Of a DNA stretch of 64,000 nt, positions 28,707 through 39,198 are shown in pieces. A model generated the notes under the pieces. The model ran no database searches, had not been told where the DNA came from, and saw only the letters and a program-made list of their open reading frames with translations. Origin of the DNA: Algoriphagus locisalis (GTDB lineage: Bacteria > Bacteroidota > Bacteroidia > Cytophagales > Cyclobacteriaceae). Made by a program: the position numbers and the translations under genes. Where the stretch lies: NCBI RefSeq assembly GCF_900116615.1, contig NZ_FPBF01000001.1:1-64000 (forward strand), written 5' to 3'. The stretch's first letter is position 1. Every line of letters starts with the position of its first letter.

Positions 28707-31700
28707 ATGGAAGACTATTTACGACAAGCCTCTTTTGGGAAGAGGAAAATCAATTGGGCCATTACGTTGGTCTTAATGATGTTTTTGATCAGTTTTCAGT
28801 CACTGGCACAAAACCCAGTGAACGGAACGGTAACTGATGCATCCGGTCTGGGGCTTCCCGGAGTTTCAGTTTTAATCAAGGGCACCCAACAAGGAACGAT
28901 CACGGATTTGGATGGTAGATATTCCATTATTCCAGAGTCCGAGGACGCAATTCTTATTTTCTCTTTTATCGGATTTCAGTCTATTGAGCAAGCTATCAAT
29001 GGAGAATCTGTCATAGATCAGGTGATGAAAGAAGAGGATACGCTGCTCGATCAAGTTGTGGTGGTCGGATATGGGACTCAGAAAAAGATCAATGTGACCG
29101 GAGCTGTGGATCAATTGGCTGGGGAGGATATTGCCAACCGCCCCATAGCGAATGTGGTTCAGGGGCTTCAGGGAATGAGTCCGGGACTTAACATAACTTA
29201 TCAGGGTGGAAAACCAGGTACTGTTCCGAATATTAATATCCGTGGTTTTACCTCTATCAATGGAGGGGGGCCATTGATTGTAATTGACGGTATTCCAGGT
29301 AATGAAAGCGATTTATTGAGATTAAGCCCTTCAGATATTGAGTCATACTCTGTACTTAGAGATGCGGCTTCTGCGGCTATTTATGGGGCTAGAGCAGCGT
29401 TTGGAGTGATTTTGATCACAACCAAAAACGGAGCAGAAGGTAAACAACAGATTTCTTACAACAGCTATTTTGCCTGGGGTAAACCCTCTGTATTACCTGA
29501 ACCGGTAACCGACCCTTATATATACTCACGTGTGTTGGAGACTTCCACCAATAATACCCCTTGGGATTATGTGAATTATTCTGATGCACATTACCAATGG
29601 GCAAAGGAGCGTTCTGATGATCCTTCGATAGCCGATACCAGACTTGACCCCAATAACCCTAACCTTTGGGCCTACATGGGCAGCAATAATTGGAACGATT
29701 ACTTTTTTAATTCTTCAAGTTTTTCAACCAACCAAAGTCTGTCGATCAGTGGAAACAGCGGCGGAAAAATGCCAATCGGATATTATGTATCCGGTGATTA
29801 CACCAAGGAAAATGGTTTGAATAAATTGGCTCCCGACTATTGGGATCGCTACTCCTTACGGGCAAAAATAAATGTTAAGCCCTTGGATTGGCTTTCGTTT
29901 GACAATAACCTGAATATCTATCAGACAGAGCGTGCTGATCCTACCAATGACATCACAGACATCTATTTCCTGCAGCCAACAGACGTGGCAAAGAATCCTG
30001 ATGGCACCTGGGCAAATACTTCAGCCGGAAGGACTGCGGCCCAGCTGGTGGACGGTGGAAGAAATCAGGAGGATATGATTGGCTTTCAGGATATCATTCA
30101 GGCTACAGCTTCCTTTCTGGAAGGTGATTTATCATTTACAGGAAGAGGAAGTTTTAAAAGAGAGCAGTGGAAATATCATTGGGACCAGAGAAAATACAAC
30201 ATTGGTTTTGGCCCTGATGATGTTCGCACCGAAGGCGGGGCTGGCTCAGTGGTTGAAAGAAATGGAACCTTGATCAATACGATTTTTGATCTTTTCGGAA
30301 AGTATTCCAAAAACTTGGGTGAACATAGATTTGATGTGTTGGCGGGATTTAACCAGGAGAATTACGAATATTCTACCATTCAGGCTGAAAGAAGGGTGTT
30401 GATTTCTTCTTCGTTACCCTACATAGGTTTGACAACAGGAGATGCATTTGTAACTCCGTCTTATAGCACTTACGCGTTAAGAAGTGGGTTCGGTAGAATT
30501 AATTATTCTTTTAAAAACAAGTATATCCTCGAAGTTAATGGGAGATATGATGGCTCGTCAAGATTCCCGAGTGACAATCGGTGGGGATTTTTCCCGTCGG
30601 TATCCGGCTCATGGCTGATGATGGATGAAGGCTTTTTCTCCGGCCTGACTAATGTCATCTCCACGTTTAAATTAAGAGCTTCATACGGCAGCCTTGGAAA
30701 TCAGAATGTATCCAACTTCGGCTATATCCAGACATTGCCGACAGGACTTTCCAGTTACTTGATAGATGGAAATAGACAGACCGTGATTACCTCATCCCCT
30801 TCACTGGCAGTGGACCCTACGAATTATACCTGGGAGAAGGTAATCACCAACAATGTTGGTTTGGATTTTGGCTTTTTTGGCGATCGGGTGAGTGGAACTT
30901 TTGATTATTTCATCAGGGATACCAAGGGGATGCTGACTGATCCGGTGGAACTTCCTGCGGTACTCGGTACAAGTCCTCCAAAGCAAAATGCAGCTGATCT
31001 TCGGACCAAGGGTTTTGAACTTTCTTTAGGTTATAGAGACCAATTTGGCAGTCCTTCAAATCCTGTGAAATATGGCATTAAAGCTATCCTTTCTGATTCC
31101 AGATCCCATATAACCAGCTTCCAAAATGAAAACAATCTTTTATCGGCTTACCGGGTCGGCCAGGAAATAGGTGAGATTTGGGGCTTGGTAAATGACGGCA
31201 TCATGGATAACCAGGATGAAATTGAAAGTCTGGATCAATCAGCAGTAGTACCATGGGGAGCAATAGCTGTTGTGCCAGGATGGCCTAAATACAAAGATCT
31301 GAATGGAGACGGAAAGATTGAGGAAGGACAAACCGCAGATGATCCGAAAGATCTCACTTTGATAGGCAATACAACTGCCAGATATCGCTACGGTTTTAAT
31401 CTGGACATGAGCTACAGTGGATTTGACCTTTCTGTTTTCCTTCAGGGAGTGGGAAAAAGGGATTATTACCCAAGGCATTATCTGTATTGGGGGCCTTACC
31501 AGCAGCCATACGCCAACATCTATCCATGGAACCTGGATTTCTATAGAGGTGAGGCAGATAGCGAGGCATTGATAGCACAACATTCCCAGTCTTACATCGA
31601 TGCTGGATTGGCTGAGCAAAATCTGGATTCAGAATTCCCTGTGCTACAATCTTGGCTTGCAGATAATAACTATGGCGCTGGCTTGGATATCCCACAAACA

Positions 31701-31943
31701 AAATATCTTAAAAATGCCGCTTACCTGAGGATCAAAAACATAACCTTGGGGTATAGCATGCCGGCTCCCCTTCTGGAGCGACTAAAAGTGACCAGAATCA
31801 GGCTATATGTTTCAGGTGAAAATATTTTTGAATTTTCACCCATCAAAAATTTTGTAGATCCTGAAGCCATCAATGATGGTGGCTATGGATGGGCTTACCC
31901 GTTCCAAAGGAAATTCTCATTTGGACTTAATATCGATTTGTAA
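28707..31943 (+). CDS. SusC/RagA-type TonB-linked outer-membrane transporter
   Basis: 1078 residues. After a signal sequence (ITLVLMMFLISFQSLAQ) comes a CarboxypepD_reg-like domain (GTVTDASGLGLPGVSVLIKG), the TonB-contact stretch VVVVGYGTQKK, a plug domain (VIDGIPGNES, GARAAFGVILITTK) and a 22-strand barrel ending in the typical aromatic RKFSFGLNIDL. It imports large ligands with the SusD lipoprotein 6 bp downstream. Substrate is not encoded in the sequence, but the neighbours are phosphoesterases rather than glycoside hydrolases, pointing to a phospho-containing ligand. Likely controlled by the TetR operator upstream. Confidence 0.94.
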   Translation: MEDYLRQASFGKRKINWAITLVLMMFLISFQSLAQNPVNGTVTDASGLGLPGVSVLIKGTQQGTITDLDGRYSIIPESEDAILIFSFIGFQSIEQAINGESVIDQVMKEEDTLLDQVVVVGYGTQKKINVTGAVDQLAGEDIANRPIANVVQGLQGMSPGLNITYQGGKPGTVPNINIRGFTSINGGGPLIVIDGIPGNESDLLRLSPSDIESYSVLRDAASAAIYGARAAFGVILITTKNGAEGKQQISYNSYFAWGKPSVLPEPVTDPYIYSRVLETSTNNTPWDYVNYSDAHYQWAKERSDDPSIADTRLDPNNPNLWAYMGSNNWNDYFFNSSSFSTNQSLSISGNSGGKMPIGYYVSGDYTKENGLNKLAPDYWDRYSLRAKINVKPLDWLSFDNNLNIYQTERADPTNDITDIYFLQPTDVAKNPDGTWANTSAGRTAAQLVDGGRNQEDMIGFQDIIQATASFLEGDLSFTGRGSFKREQWKYHWDQRKYNIGFGPDDVRTEGGAGSVVERNGTLINTIFDLFGKYSKNLGEHRFDVLAGFNQENYEYSTIQAERRVLISSSLPYIGLTTGDAFVTPSYSTYALRSGFGRINYSFKNKYILEVNGRYDGSSRFPSDNRWGFFPSVSGSWLMMDEGFFSGLTNVISTFKLRASYGSLGNQNVSNFGYIQTLPTGLSSYLIDGNRQTVITSSPSLAVDPTNYTWEKVITNNVGLDFGFFGDRVSGTFDYFIRDTKGMLTDPVELPAVLGTSPPKQNAADLRTKGFELSLGYRDQFGSPSNPVKYGIKAILSDSRSHITSFQNENNLLSAYRVGQEIGEIWGLVNDGIMDNQDEIESLDQSAVVPWGAIAVVPGWPKYKDLNGDGKIEEGQTADDPKDLTLIGNTTARYRYGFNLDMSYSGFDLSVFLQGVGKRDYYPRHYLYWGPYQQPYANIYPWNLDFYRGEADSEALIAQHSQSYIDAGLAEQNLDSEFPVLQSWLADNNYGAGLDIPQTKYLKNAAYLRIKNITLGYSMPAPLLERLKVTRIRLYVSGENIFEFSPIKNFVDPEAINDGGYGWAYPFQRKFSFGLNIDL

Positions 31944-31949
31944 TTAGAA

Positions 31950-33755
31950 ATGAAAAAGATCATGCAAAAATATATCGTCCTATTAGGTGCAGTGCTAGCT
32001 TTGTCTTCCTGCAACGATGATTTTCTAGATAGGTATCCACAGACATCAGTGGCACCTGAGGAGTTTTTCAAGTCTGAGGAAGACCTTGAGCTTTATGTGA
32101 ATGGGCTGCTAACCATGGCAGGACCGGGAAGCTACCAAGCTGACCAAAGCAGTGATAACATGGCTACAACTGGCGCGGTGGAAATCAAAAATATAATGAC
32201 AGGATCACCAAGCTCACAGACCTTGACAGGTGGTTGGAATTGGGGTGGGTTAAGGAATATCAATTATTTCCTGGATAATTATGAAAAAGCAGTAGCCTCA
32301 GAGGAAGCTATTGCACATTATGTGGGGTTGGCTAGGTATTATAGGGCCGTGTTTTATTTCGGAATGGTAAAGCGTTATTCTGATGTGCCTTGGTATGAAA
32401 ATACCCTTGATCCCGGTGATTCTGAGCAGTTATATAAAGGGAGGGATCCAAGAGAACAAGTGATGGGAAAAGTCATGGAAGATCTAGAGTTCGCGGCAAA
32501 TAATGTACGTGAATCTGTCCCTTCAGGAACTCCTGATGTATGGGCAGTGAAAGCATTCTATTCACGTCTAGCGCTGTATGAAGGTACTTATAGAAAATAC
32601 CATAATGAACTTGGATTAGAGGCCACATCCCCAGAATTGTTGCAGAAAGCACGGGACTTAGCCAGTGAGATTATTAGTTCAGGAAAGTTTTCTATTTATT
32701 CGACAGGCAGTCCGGAAACCGATTATTCCAAATTATTTACCAGCCAGGATCTTACCGGTAACCCGGAAGTTATTTTGATTAACCCATATGATGCCAATAA
32801 AGACAGGGGGGGCAATGTGAATACCGGCGTGTTTGGAGACTATGAACAGTCGCCTTCCAGAGATTTAGTAATGAGTTATCTAATGAAGGATGGATCGTAT
32901 TATTCTTCTGTGCCCAACCATATGACCAAGGGATTTGTAGAAGAATTTCAGGATAGAGATCCCCGTTTGATGCAGACGTTGGTCTATCCCGGATGGGTGC
33001 GAGAGCCAAATACCGTTCCTTACATTCAAAGTTTGAATAAGAATTTTACAGGGTACCATCAACTGAAAGGCTATCAGAATACGACTGATAACATAGGGAT
33101 TGCAAGTGCGGATTTCCCCGTCTATCGATATGCTGAAGTTTTGTTGAATTATGCGGAAGCAAAGGCGGAACTACAGGAGCTGACGCAGGCAGATCTGGAT
33201 ATGTCAGTGAATATTCTCAGGAAAAGAGCAGGCATGCCTGATCTGAGTATGACAGATGCAAACAACTCTCCGGATCCTTTTCTGGTAGGAAAGTATTCCA
33301 ATATAGGTGGCTCCAATGTGGGGGTTCTTCTGGAAATCAGAAGAGAGAGAAGAATTGAATTGGCAGTAGAAGGCTACCGATACGACGACATAATGCGGTG
33401 GAAAGCTGGTAAGCTACTCGAAAATATTCCTCAGGGAATGTGTTTTCCCGGCTTGGGAAAATATGATCTGACAGGTGACGGTATCGAAGATGTGATTTTA
33501 GTGAGTAAAGATACGATCATTCCAGTCGGAGAAGCCAAGGAGAAAAACAGCCTAGGGGTTGACTTGATCTACTATAAAGCAGGTACTATTGATGAAAATG
33601 TAGATGTCTTTCTGGAAAATGGGGAAAATGGTGGAATGATGGTTACTGAATCAAAAGCTAGGAATTTTGAGGAGCCAAAATACTACTACCGCCCAATTCC
33701 AATTCAGCAGGTGACGCTTAATCCAAATTTACAGCAGATTTTTGGCTGGAATTGA
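31950..33755 (+). CDS. SusD/RagB-type surface lipoprotein
   Basis: 601 residues. Lipobox LALSSCNDD with the lipidated cysteine, then FLDRYPQTSVAPEEFFKSEEDLELYV, the standard SusD N terminus, TPR-like helices (YVGLARYYRAVFYF) and the C-terminal RRERRIELAVEGYRYDDIMRW signature. It forms the lid that captures ligand for the SusC barrel encoded 6 bp upstream. Operon continues, after a hairpin, into a phosphodiesterase. Confidence 0.94.
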   Translation: MKKIMQKYIVLLGAVLALSSCNDDFLDRYPQTSVAPEEFFKSEEDLELYVNGLLTMAGPGSYQADQSSDNMATTGAVEIKNIMTGSPSSQTLTGGWNWGGLRNINYFLDNYEKAVASEEAIAHYVGLARYYRAVFYFGMVKRYSDVPWYENTLDPGDSEQLYKGRDPREQVMGKVMEDLEFAANNVRESVPSGTPDVWAVKAFYSRLALYEGTYRKYHNELGLEATSPELLQKARDLASEIISSGKFSIYSTGSPETDYSKLFTSQDLTGNPEVILINPYDANKDRGGNVNTGVFGDYEQSPSRDLVMSYLMKDGSYYSSVPNHMTKGFVEEFQDRDPRLMQTLVYPGWVREPNTVPYIQSLNKNFTGYHQLKGYQNTTDNIGIASADFPVYRYAEVLLNYAEAKAELQELTQADLDMSVNILRKRAGMPDLSMTDANNSPDPFLVGKYSNIGGSNVGVLLEIRRERRIELAVEGYRYDDIMRWKAGKLLENIPQGMCFPGLGKYDLTGDGIEDVILVSKDTIIPVGEAKEKNSLGVDLIYYKAGTIDENVDVFLENGENGGMMVTESKARNFEEPKYYYRPIPIQQVTLNPNLQQIFGWN

Positions 33756-33777
33756 TATGAATGATTCAACTCAAAAG

Positions 33778-33801
33778 TGGCCTGGCGTTTTTGTCAGGCC
33801 A
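33778..33801 (+). terminator. Hairpin between SusD and phosphodiesterase (attenuator-like)
   Basis: TGGCCTG (33778-33784) pairs with CAGGCCA (33795-33801), 7 bp with a 10-nt loop. There is no clean T-run after it, so it may attenuate or stabilise the upstream SusCD message rather than stop it; the next ATG is 25 bp away. Confidence 0.45.
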
Positions 33802-33825
33802 ATTCAGCCAAAAATACGATTAAGA

Positions 33826-35046
33826 ATGAAAGGAATATTGTTCGCTGCTTTTATAGCCCTTTTTATCAACCAGGGATATGCTCAAAAAAATTCCAAAAAA
33901 GTACTCTTCGTGATTGTCGATGGCATACCAGCTGATGTTATTGATACAGTTGCTACCCCAAATTTAGATAAGATCAGTGCTATTGGCGGTTTTACAGTGG
34001 CTAGTATGGGAGGGGAAGTCGGGGGGTATTCCGAAACCCCAACTATCTCGGCAGTTGGCTATAATAGTCTAATAACAGGTGTGTGGGCAAACAAACATAA
34101 TGTCTGGGGAAATGGGATAGAGGCCCCCAACTATAATTATTGGACAATTTTCCGCATGTTGAAAGAAGCAGACCCTACCAAAAAATCTGCAATATTTTCT
34201 ACGTGGTTAGATAACAGGACTAAGTTAGTGGGTGCTAATCTGGTACAGACCGGGAATTATAACTTTGACTATTTCTTCGATGGAATGGAGTTGGATACAC
34301 TGAATTTCCCACACGATGAGGATAGGATGTATATCCATCACATCGATGAAGCAGTTTCAAAGGAGGCTGCCCGCTATATCCAGGATGAAGGTCCTGATCT
34401 ATCTTGGATGTATCTTGAATATTCTGATGATATGGGACATACCTTCGGAAACAGCCCCCAAATGATTGAAGGCGTTAAAAAAGCAGATGTTCAGATAGGA
34501 CGGGTTTGGGACGCCATTCAATACAGGCAGAAGAAATACAAGGAGGATTGGCTGATTGTTATCACTACTGACCATGGTAGAACCGAAGATGGATTTGGTC
34601 ATGGAGGGCATAGTGAAAGGGAACGCGCAACCTGGATAGTTACCAATTCCAAAAATACAAATATCCATTTCAGGCAAACACCTACAATGGTCGATATTCT
34701 GCCTTCCATCGTCCATCATATGGATTTAAGAATTCCAAAGAAAATTGCCATGGAACTGGATGGTACACCCTTTATCGGTACTGTAGATGCAACTAATCTT
34801 AAAGCTGAATTGAAAAACGGTGAAATCTCCCTGACCTGGAAACCACTTTCCAAAGAGCAAAAAGGCAGAGTCTGGATTGCTACAACTAACAGTTTCAAAA
34901 CCGGCGGGTTGGACAATTATTGGCTGGTAGCTGATGTGCTCTTAGAAAAGGGGGGAATGACTATTCCACTCAACAATATTGAATCTGATATTTATAAAGT
35001 GGTCCTTGAAACACCTTCAGGCTACCTGAATTATTGGGTTATTTAG
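33826..35046 (+). CDS. Alkaline-phosphatase-superfamily phosphodiesterase (NPP-like), exported
   Basis: 406 residues. Signal peptide MKGILFAAFIALFINQGYAQ, then the nucleotide pyrophosphatase/phosphodiesterase pattern: metal ligand in VLFVIVDGIP, nucleophile threonine region SETPTISAVGYNSLITG, VWANKHNVWGNG, DDMGHTFG, and TTDHGR...GHGGHSERERATW. A frame start at 33742 would overlap SusD and place 28 extra residues before the signal peptide, so ATG 33826 is used. NPP-family enzymes hydrolyse phosphodiesters; phosphonoacetate hydrolase PhnA belongs to the same superfamily. Being co-transcribed with SusCD, it probably cleaves the imported ligand in the periplasm. Confidence 0.88.
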   Translation: MKGILFAAFIALFINQGYAQKNSKKVLFVIVDGIPADVIDTVATPNLDKISAIGGFTVASMGGEVGGYSETPTISAVGYNSLITGVWANKHNVWGNGIEAPNYNYWTIFRMLKEADPTKKSAIFSTWLDNRTKLVGANLVQTGNYNFDYFFDGMELDTLNFPHDEDRMYIHHIDEAVSKEAARYIQDEGPDLSWMYLEYSDDMGHTFGNSPQMIEGVKKADVQIGRVWDAIQYRQKKYKEDWLIVITTDHGRTEDGFGHGGHSERERATWIVTNSKNTNIHFRQTPTMVDILPSIVHHMDLRIPKKIAMELDGTPFIGTVDATNLKAELKNGEISLTWKPLSKEQKGRVWIATTNSFKTGGLDNYWLVADVLLEKGGMTIPLNNIESDIYKVVLETPSGYLNYWVI

Positions 35047-35180
35047 CCAAACAATTAGGGTTTTTTCTCATGATTAGAAACTGGTAAATTACATGTAAGT
35101 CTATGAACTTGTATGCCTTGCTGTCTTTGCTAGGCTGAGTGATGTAAGATTATCACATGTTTATGATCTAGATTTAACTA

Positions 35181-35443
35181 GGGCCTGCTGAAAAACGCCA
35201 TGAATAGATTAAAATCTATTATTTTGAATGATTAGCCCATTTTTTATGCGAGCGGTTTTTCAGCAACTACAAGCTTTTTGACGACTATAGGTCATTATCC
35301 AGGCGCTTGAAAATCCCAAAATAGGGATTTTCAAGCTAGCCTCAGCCATACCATCTTCTACGTTGGCCTCATTCGAAATATAAGCATACATCTTCACTCG
35401 GCCGCCTTGAACCTGGCATGCCTGAGACTTTTTCAGCAAGCCC
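35181..35443. mobile_element. MITE-like element, 15-bp TIRs, 6-bp target duplication
   Basis: The left end GGGCCTGCTGAAAAA and right end TTTTTCAGCAAGCCC are inverted repeats with one mismatch in 15. The element is flanked on both sides by TAACTA (35175-35180 and 35444-35449), a clean target-site duplication. Inside are another TTTTTCAGCA (about 35253) and a perfect 13-bp hairpin (35305-35317 with 35324-35336). At 263 bp with no transposase frame it must be mobilised in trans. Family of the donor IS not determined. Confidence 0.8.
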
Positions 35444-35468
35444 TAACTAAAGCAAAAAAACATCCCTC

Positions 35469-35522
35469 AGCCCACTTCCTAGTTCCGGCGGAAGATGGCG
35501 TTGGCAGCAAGAAGATCCGCCC
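35469..35522. repeat. Repeat A (matches repeat B at 50860)
   Basis: About 53 bp starting AGCCCACTTCCT and ending AAGAAGATCCGCC. Aligned with 50860-50911 it differs at roughly a dozen positions plus one single-base gap, including identical blocks CTTCCT, CGGAA, GGCA and AAGAAGATC. Nature unknown; probably a dispersed mobile or structural repeat. Confidence 0.5.
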
Positions 35523-35941
35523 CATCCCAAGCAATCATTCCCTTGCGTCCATGGATTGCTTGGCATAAGGCGGACTGGAAAGATGGTCACCTTTTTAGTT
35601 TCTCGTCAATATCTACCAGTTAAACTATTTTAGCAATTTGATACTTTGCTGATAGAGATAAGTTTTGAATAGAATTTCCGGTGACCTAACTCCGAAAGTT
35701 TAATATTTGTTTACTTTTAAATCCATACTTTTTTGTTAATAAAAAGTAAATACAGGATTCAGATCTAGGTTTTTGTAATAACTTTTCTGCTGTTTATATG
35801 TCTATATATAGTTTTTGAGAAGTTAGTTCGGAATTAATTCATTTTTTGATAAAGCAGATTTAACTGCTCTCAGTCAGATAGAGTATAGTTTTAGTAAAAT
35901 TTTAAACTTAACTATTTCTTATTCAAAACCTCTACCTTAAA

Positions 35942-38900
35942 ATGACTGCTAAAAAAAGCATTTGGCAATGTTTGATAACAGCTGTGCTGCTGTTTATCAT
36001 CAACTTTTCTTTCGCCCAACAAGGCATGATAGAAGGGAAAGTAATTGACACTAACAATGATCCTTTACCGGGAGCAACAGTTCTTGTGAAAGGCACCAGC
36101 CGTGGTACAGTGACGGATATCGATGGAAAATATTCCATCCAGGCCTCCGAAGGCGAAACCTTGATTTTTTCTTTTGTAGGATTTGAAGCCCTTGAAAAAG
36201 CAGTTGGATCTTCCACGGTGATTGATGTTACACTCAGTGAAGGGTTGGCTCTCAATGAAGTGGTAGTGACTGCACTGGGCGTAAAGCGGGAATCTAAAGC
36301 GCTAGGCTATTCTGTTCAGGCCGTGGATGGTGATAAGTTTACCGAAGCCCGGGAAACTAATGTTATCAATTCCTTAAGTGGGAGAGTAGCGGGTGTGCAG
36401 GTGACTAATAGCTCTTCAGGAATAGGCGGATCCAGCCGGGTCACTATCCGAGGAGAGTCTTCCCTGAATATCAATGCAAATCAGCCCCTTTTCGTGGTTA
36501 ATGGTGTTCCCATCTCCAACAATATTGTGGGATCCTCTGGATCATCCAACCAGGAAGTGGATTATGGAAATGCCGCTGGAGAGATAAATCCTGATGATAT
36601 CGAATCCATGACCGTACTAAAAGGTCCCGCTGCGGCTGCTCTTTATGGATCCAGAGCTGCAAATGGTGCAATCTTGATCACCACCAAATCTGGTAAGAAC
36701 AAAAAAGGCTTGGGGATTACCATTAATTCCAACACTACGTTTGACAACCCCTTGATGCTGCCTGATTGGCAAAATACTTACGGACAGGGAAATGGTGGAC
36801 AATTTGAATTTGTGAATGGTGCAGGTTCCGGGATTGCAGATGGTGTGGATGAAAGCTGGGGACCAAGACTGGATGCTGGATTGATGATTCCACAGTTTGA
36901 TTCTCCTAGAGATGTGCCTGGTTTTAGAGGAGGTGACCTGAATGCTCCCGCAGGAAGTACAATTACTGCTACGCCATGGGTATCCAGCCCGGATAACATC
37001 AATGATTTTTTTCAGACTGGAGTAACGCTTTCTAATAACATAGCGCTATCTGCTTCAAATGAAAACGCAAACATCCGTCTTTCCTACACTAATCTGGATC
37101 AAAAAGGGATAGTTCCCAATACAGATTTGAAAAGGAACACCATTTCAATGAATGGAGGTCTCAATCTTACAGATAAGCTAACAGTAAACTCTACCATTAA
37201 TTATCAGAGAAGCGATAGTGGTAATAGACCAAACATCAGCTACGGAACAGAAAACCTCATGTACTTGTGGATCTGGTATGGCCGTCAGGTGAATACTGCC
37301 AGCCTGAGAGACTACTGGATGCCAGGGCTGGAAGGTGAGCAGCAGTTTAACTATAACTACAACTACCACGACAACCCGTACTTCAATGTGTATGAAAATA
37401 CCAATGGACAGGCTAAGGATAGAATTTATGGAAATATCTCAGTCAACTATAAGTTTACAGACAAGCTGAGCCTAATGCTACGTACAGGTTTGGATACGTA
37501 CAATGAATTGAGAGATAGAAAGCGAGCATTCAGCACCCAGCGTTTCCCTAAGGGCAATTACCGGGAAGATGCACTTTATTTCTCGGAGATGAACTCTGAT
37601 TTCTTGCTGACTTACTCAGAGAGCAGCAATGACGTTTTTACTTATAGTATAGCCGTTGGCGGTAACCAGATGCGTCAGGAAAACAGATATGTGCAGACTG
37701 TTGCACCGCAGTTATTGATACCGGGGATCTATAATTTCACCAATACTGCGGTGAATCTTCAGGTGAACCAATATACTTCGGAGAAGAGAATCAACTCCCT
37801 CTATGGTTTTGGGCAGATTGGTTATAAAAATATCCTTTTCCTTGATTTGACCGGAAGAAATGACTGGTCTAGCACCCTGCCGGCAGATAACAACAGTTAT
37901 TTCTACCCATCAGCAACCTTCGGAGCGGTGATCTCTGATATGGTGATTATGCCAAAATTCCTTTCTTTCCTGAAAGCCAGAGTTGCCTACGCCCAGGTAG
38001 GGAATGATACAGATCCTTACAGCCTCTCTAATGTGTACAGTTCCCAGACCGCATGGGGATCTATTCAGGCCAAATCCGAATCAAACAGACTTTCTAACTC
38101 AGAGCTTAAGCCTGAGCAAACAGCTGCTTTCGAGACAGGCCTGGACGCACGGTTTTTTAACGGGAGGTTAGGTTTGGACTTCACCTATTTCGACAACAGA
38201 ACCAAAAACCAGATTATCCCTATCGAGCTGGATATTGCCACGGGCTATGCATCCAGGATTATCAATGCCGGGGAAATACAGAACAAAGGGATAGAAATCG
38301 TTTTGAGTGCCAATCCTGTCAACACGACCAATGGTTTTAACTGGAGCTTTTTGGCAAACTTCACCCGAAACAGAGGAAAAGTACTTGAGCTGACTGAAGG
38401 ACTGAATACCTATACCCTGACCGGGAGAAACGGTGCGAATATCCAAGCTAGAGTAGGCGAGAGAATGGGCAATATCTACGGACAGGGCTTTGCTAGGGTG
38501 GAAGATGAAAACTCAGAATTTTTTGGCGAGATCATCCACAACAGCACAGGAACTCCAATTACTGCACCTGAATTGAAATATCAGGGTAATTATAATCCGG
38601 ACTGGATGCTGGGCTTGCAAAACAACTTCAGCTACAAAGGAATCAATCTGGGTTTCCTGTTTGATTTCAGATACGGAGGCATAGTGGTGTCACGAACCAA
38701 AACTATCGGAAGTACTTCAGGTCAATTGGCTGAGACGCTTTACGGACGTGAGACTGGGTATGATTTGGAAGGGGAAGGCAACGGAATAGTTTCTCCTGGG
38801 GTAGTCCAAAATGCTGACGGTAGCTTTAGTCCGAACACCTATGAGACTACTTCCAGAAACTGGCACAATACCTACTACAACAGATCTAATGTGGAGGCTG

Positions 38901-39157
38901 CGAAATACGATGCCACATTCCTGAAATTAAGAGAGGTGACTATAGGTTACACCATTCCTAAGTCCATCTTGAGCAGGACTCCTTTTGAAGATGTGAAAGT
39001 CTCTTTGGTAGGAAGGAATCTGGCACTTTGGACTGAGAATCCTCATTTTGACCCTGAAACTCTCTCAATGGGTGGAGGTACTCTTATTCCAGGTGTGGAA
39101 GATATGGCTTTCCCTTCTACTAGAAGTATGGGTTTTAACATCAATGTGAAGTTTTAA
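35942..39157 (+). CDS. SusC/RagA-type TonB-linked outer-membrane transporter (second)
   Basis: 1071 residues. Signal peptide, CarboxypepD_reg-like domain (GKVIDTNNDPLPGATVLVKG), TonB-contact region LNEVVVTALGVKRESKALGYSVQ, plug (GGSSRVTIRGESSLNINANQ), barrel and final strand SMGFNINVKF. The ALGVKRE type of contact motif marks a different SusC subgroup from the one at 28707, and the partner SusD is also of another subgroup, so the two pairs are not recent duplicates. Followed by its SusD and another alkaline-phosphatase-superfamily gene. Confidence 0.94.
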   Translation: MTAKKSIWQCLITAVLLFIINFSFAQQGMIEGKVIDTNNDPLPGATVLVKGTSRGTVTDIDGKYSIQASEGETLIFSFVGFEALEKAVGSSTVIDVTLSEGLALNEVVVTALGVKRESKALGYSVQAVDGDKFTEARETNVINSLSGRVAGVQVTNSSSGIGGSSRVTIRGESSLNINANQPLFVVNGVPISNNIVGSSGSSNQEVDYGNAAGEINPDDIESMTVLKGPAAAALYGSRAANGAILITTKSGKNKKGLGITINSNTTFDNPLMLPDWQNTYGQGNGGQFEFVNGAGSGIADGVDESWGPRLDAGLMIPQFDSPRDVPGFRGGDLNAPAGSTITATPWVSSPDNINDFFQTGVTLSNNIALSASNENANIRLSYTNLDQKGIVPNTDLKRNTISMNGGLNLTDKLTVNSTINYQRSDSGNRPNISYGTENLMYLWIWYGRQVNTASLRDYWMPGLEGEQQFNYNYNYHDNPYFNVYENTNGQAKDRIYGNISVNYKFTDKLSLMLRTGLDTYNELRDRKRAFSTQRFPKGNYREDALYFSEMNSDFLLTYSESSNDVFTYSIAVGGNQMRQENRYVQTVAPQLLIPGIYNFTNTAVNLQVNQYTSEKRINSLYGFGQIGYKNILFLDLTGRNDWSSTLPADNNSYFYPSATFGAVISDMVIMPKFLSFLKARVAYAQVGNDTDPYSLSNVYSSQTAWGSIQAKSESNRLSNSELKPEQTAAFETGLDARFFNGRLGLDFTYFDNRTKNQIIPIELDIATGYASRIINAGEIQNKGIEIVLSANPVNTTNGFNWSFLANFTRNRGKVLELTEGLNTYTLTGRNGANIQARVGERMGNIYGQGFARVEDENSEFFGEIIHNSTGTPITAPELKYQGNYNPDWMLGLQNNFSYKGINLGFLFDFRYGGIVVSRTKTIGSTSGQLAETLYGRETGYDLEGEGNGIVSPGVVQNADGSFSPNTYETTSRNWHNTYYNRSNVEAAKYDATFLKLREVTIGYTIPKSILSRTPFEDVKVSLVGRNLALWTENPHFDPETLSMGGGTLIPGVEDMAFPSTRSMGFNINVKF

Positions 39158-39198
39158 GTCGCTCAAGTTTGAATCTAAAATCGCTAAAACAGAAAAAC

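Larger units (their letters stand above)
35047..35941. other. Intergenic region with MITE and second repeat
   Basis: No gene. It contains the 263-bp MITE (35181-35443), the repeat A element (35469-35522) followed by an imperfect inverted repeat (CCAAGCAATC near 35527, GATTGCTTGG near 35554), and ~340 bp of AT-rich promoter sequence before the second SusC gene. Confidence 0.6.
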
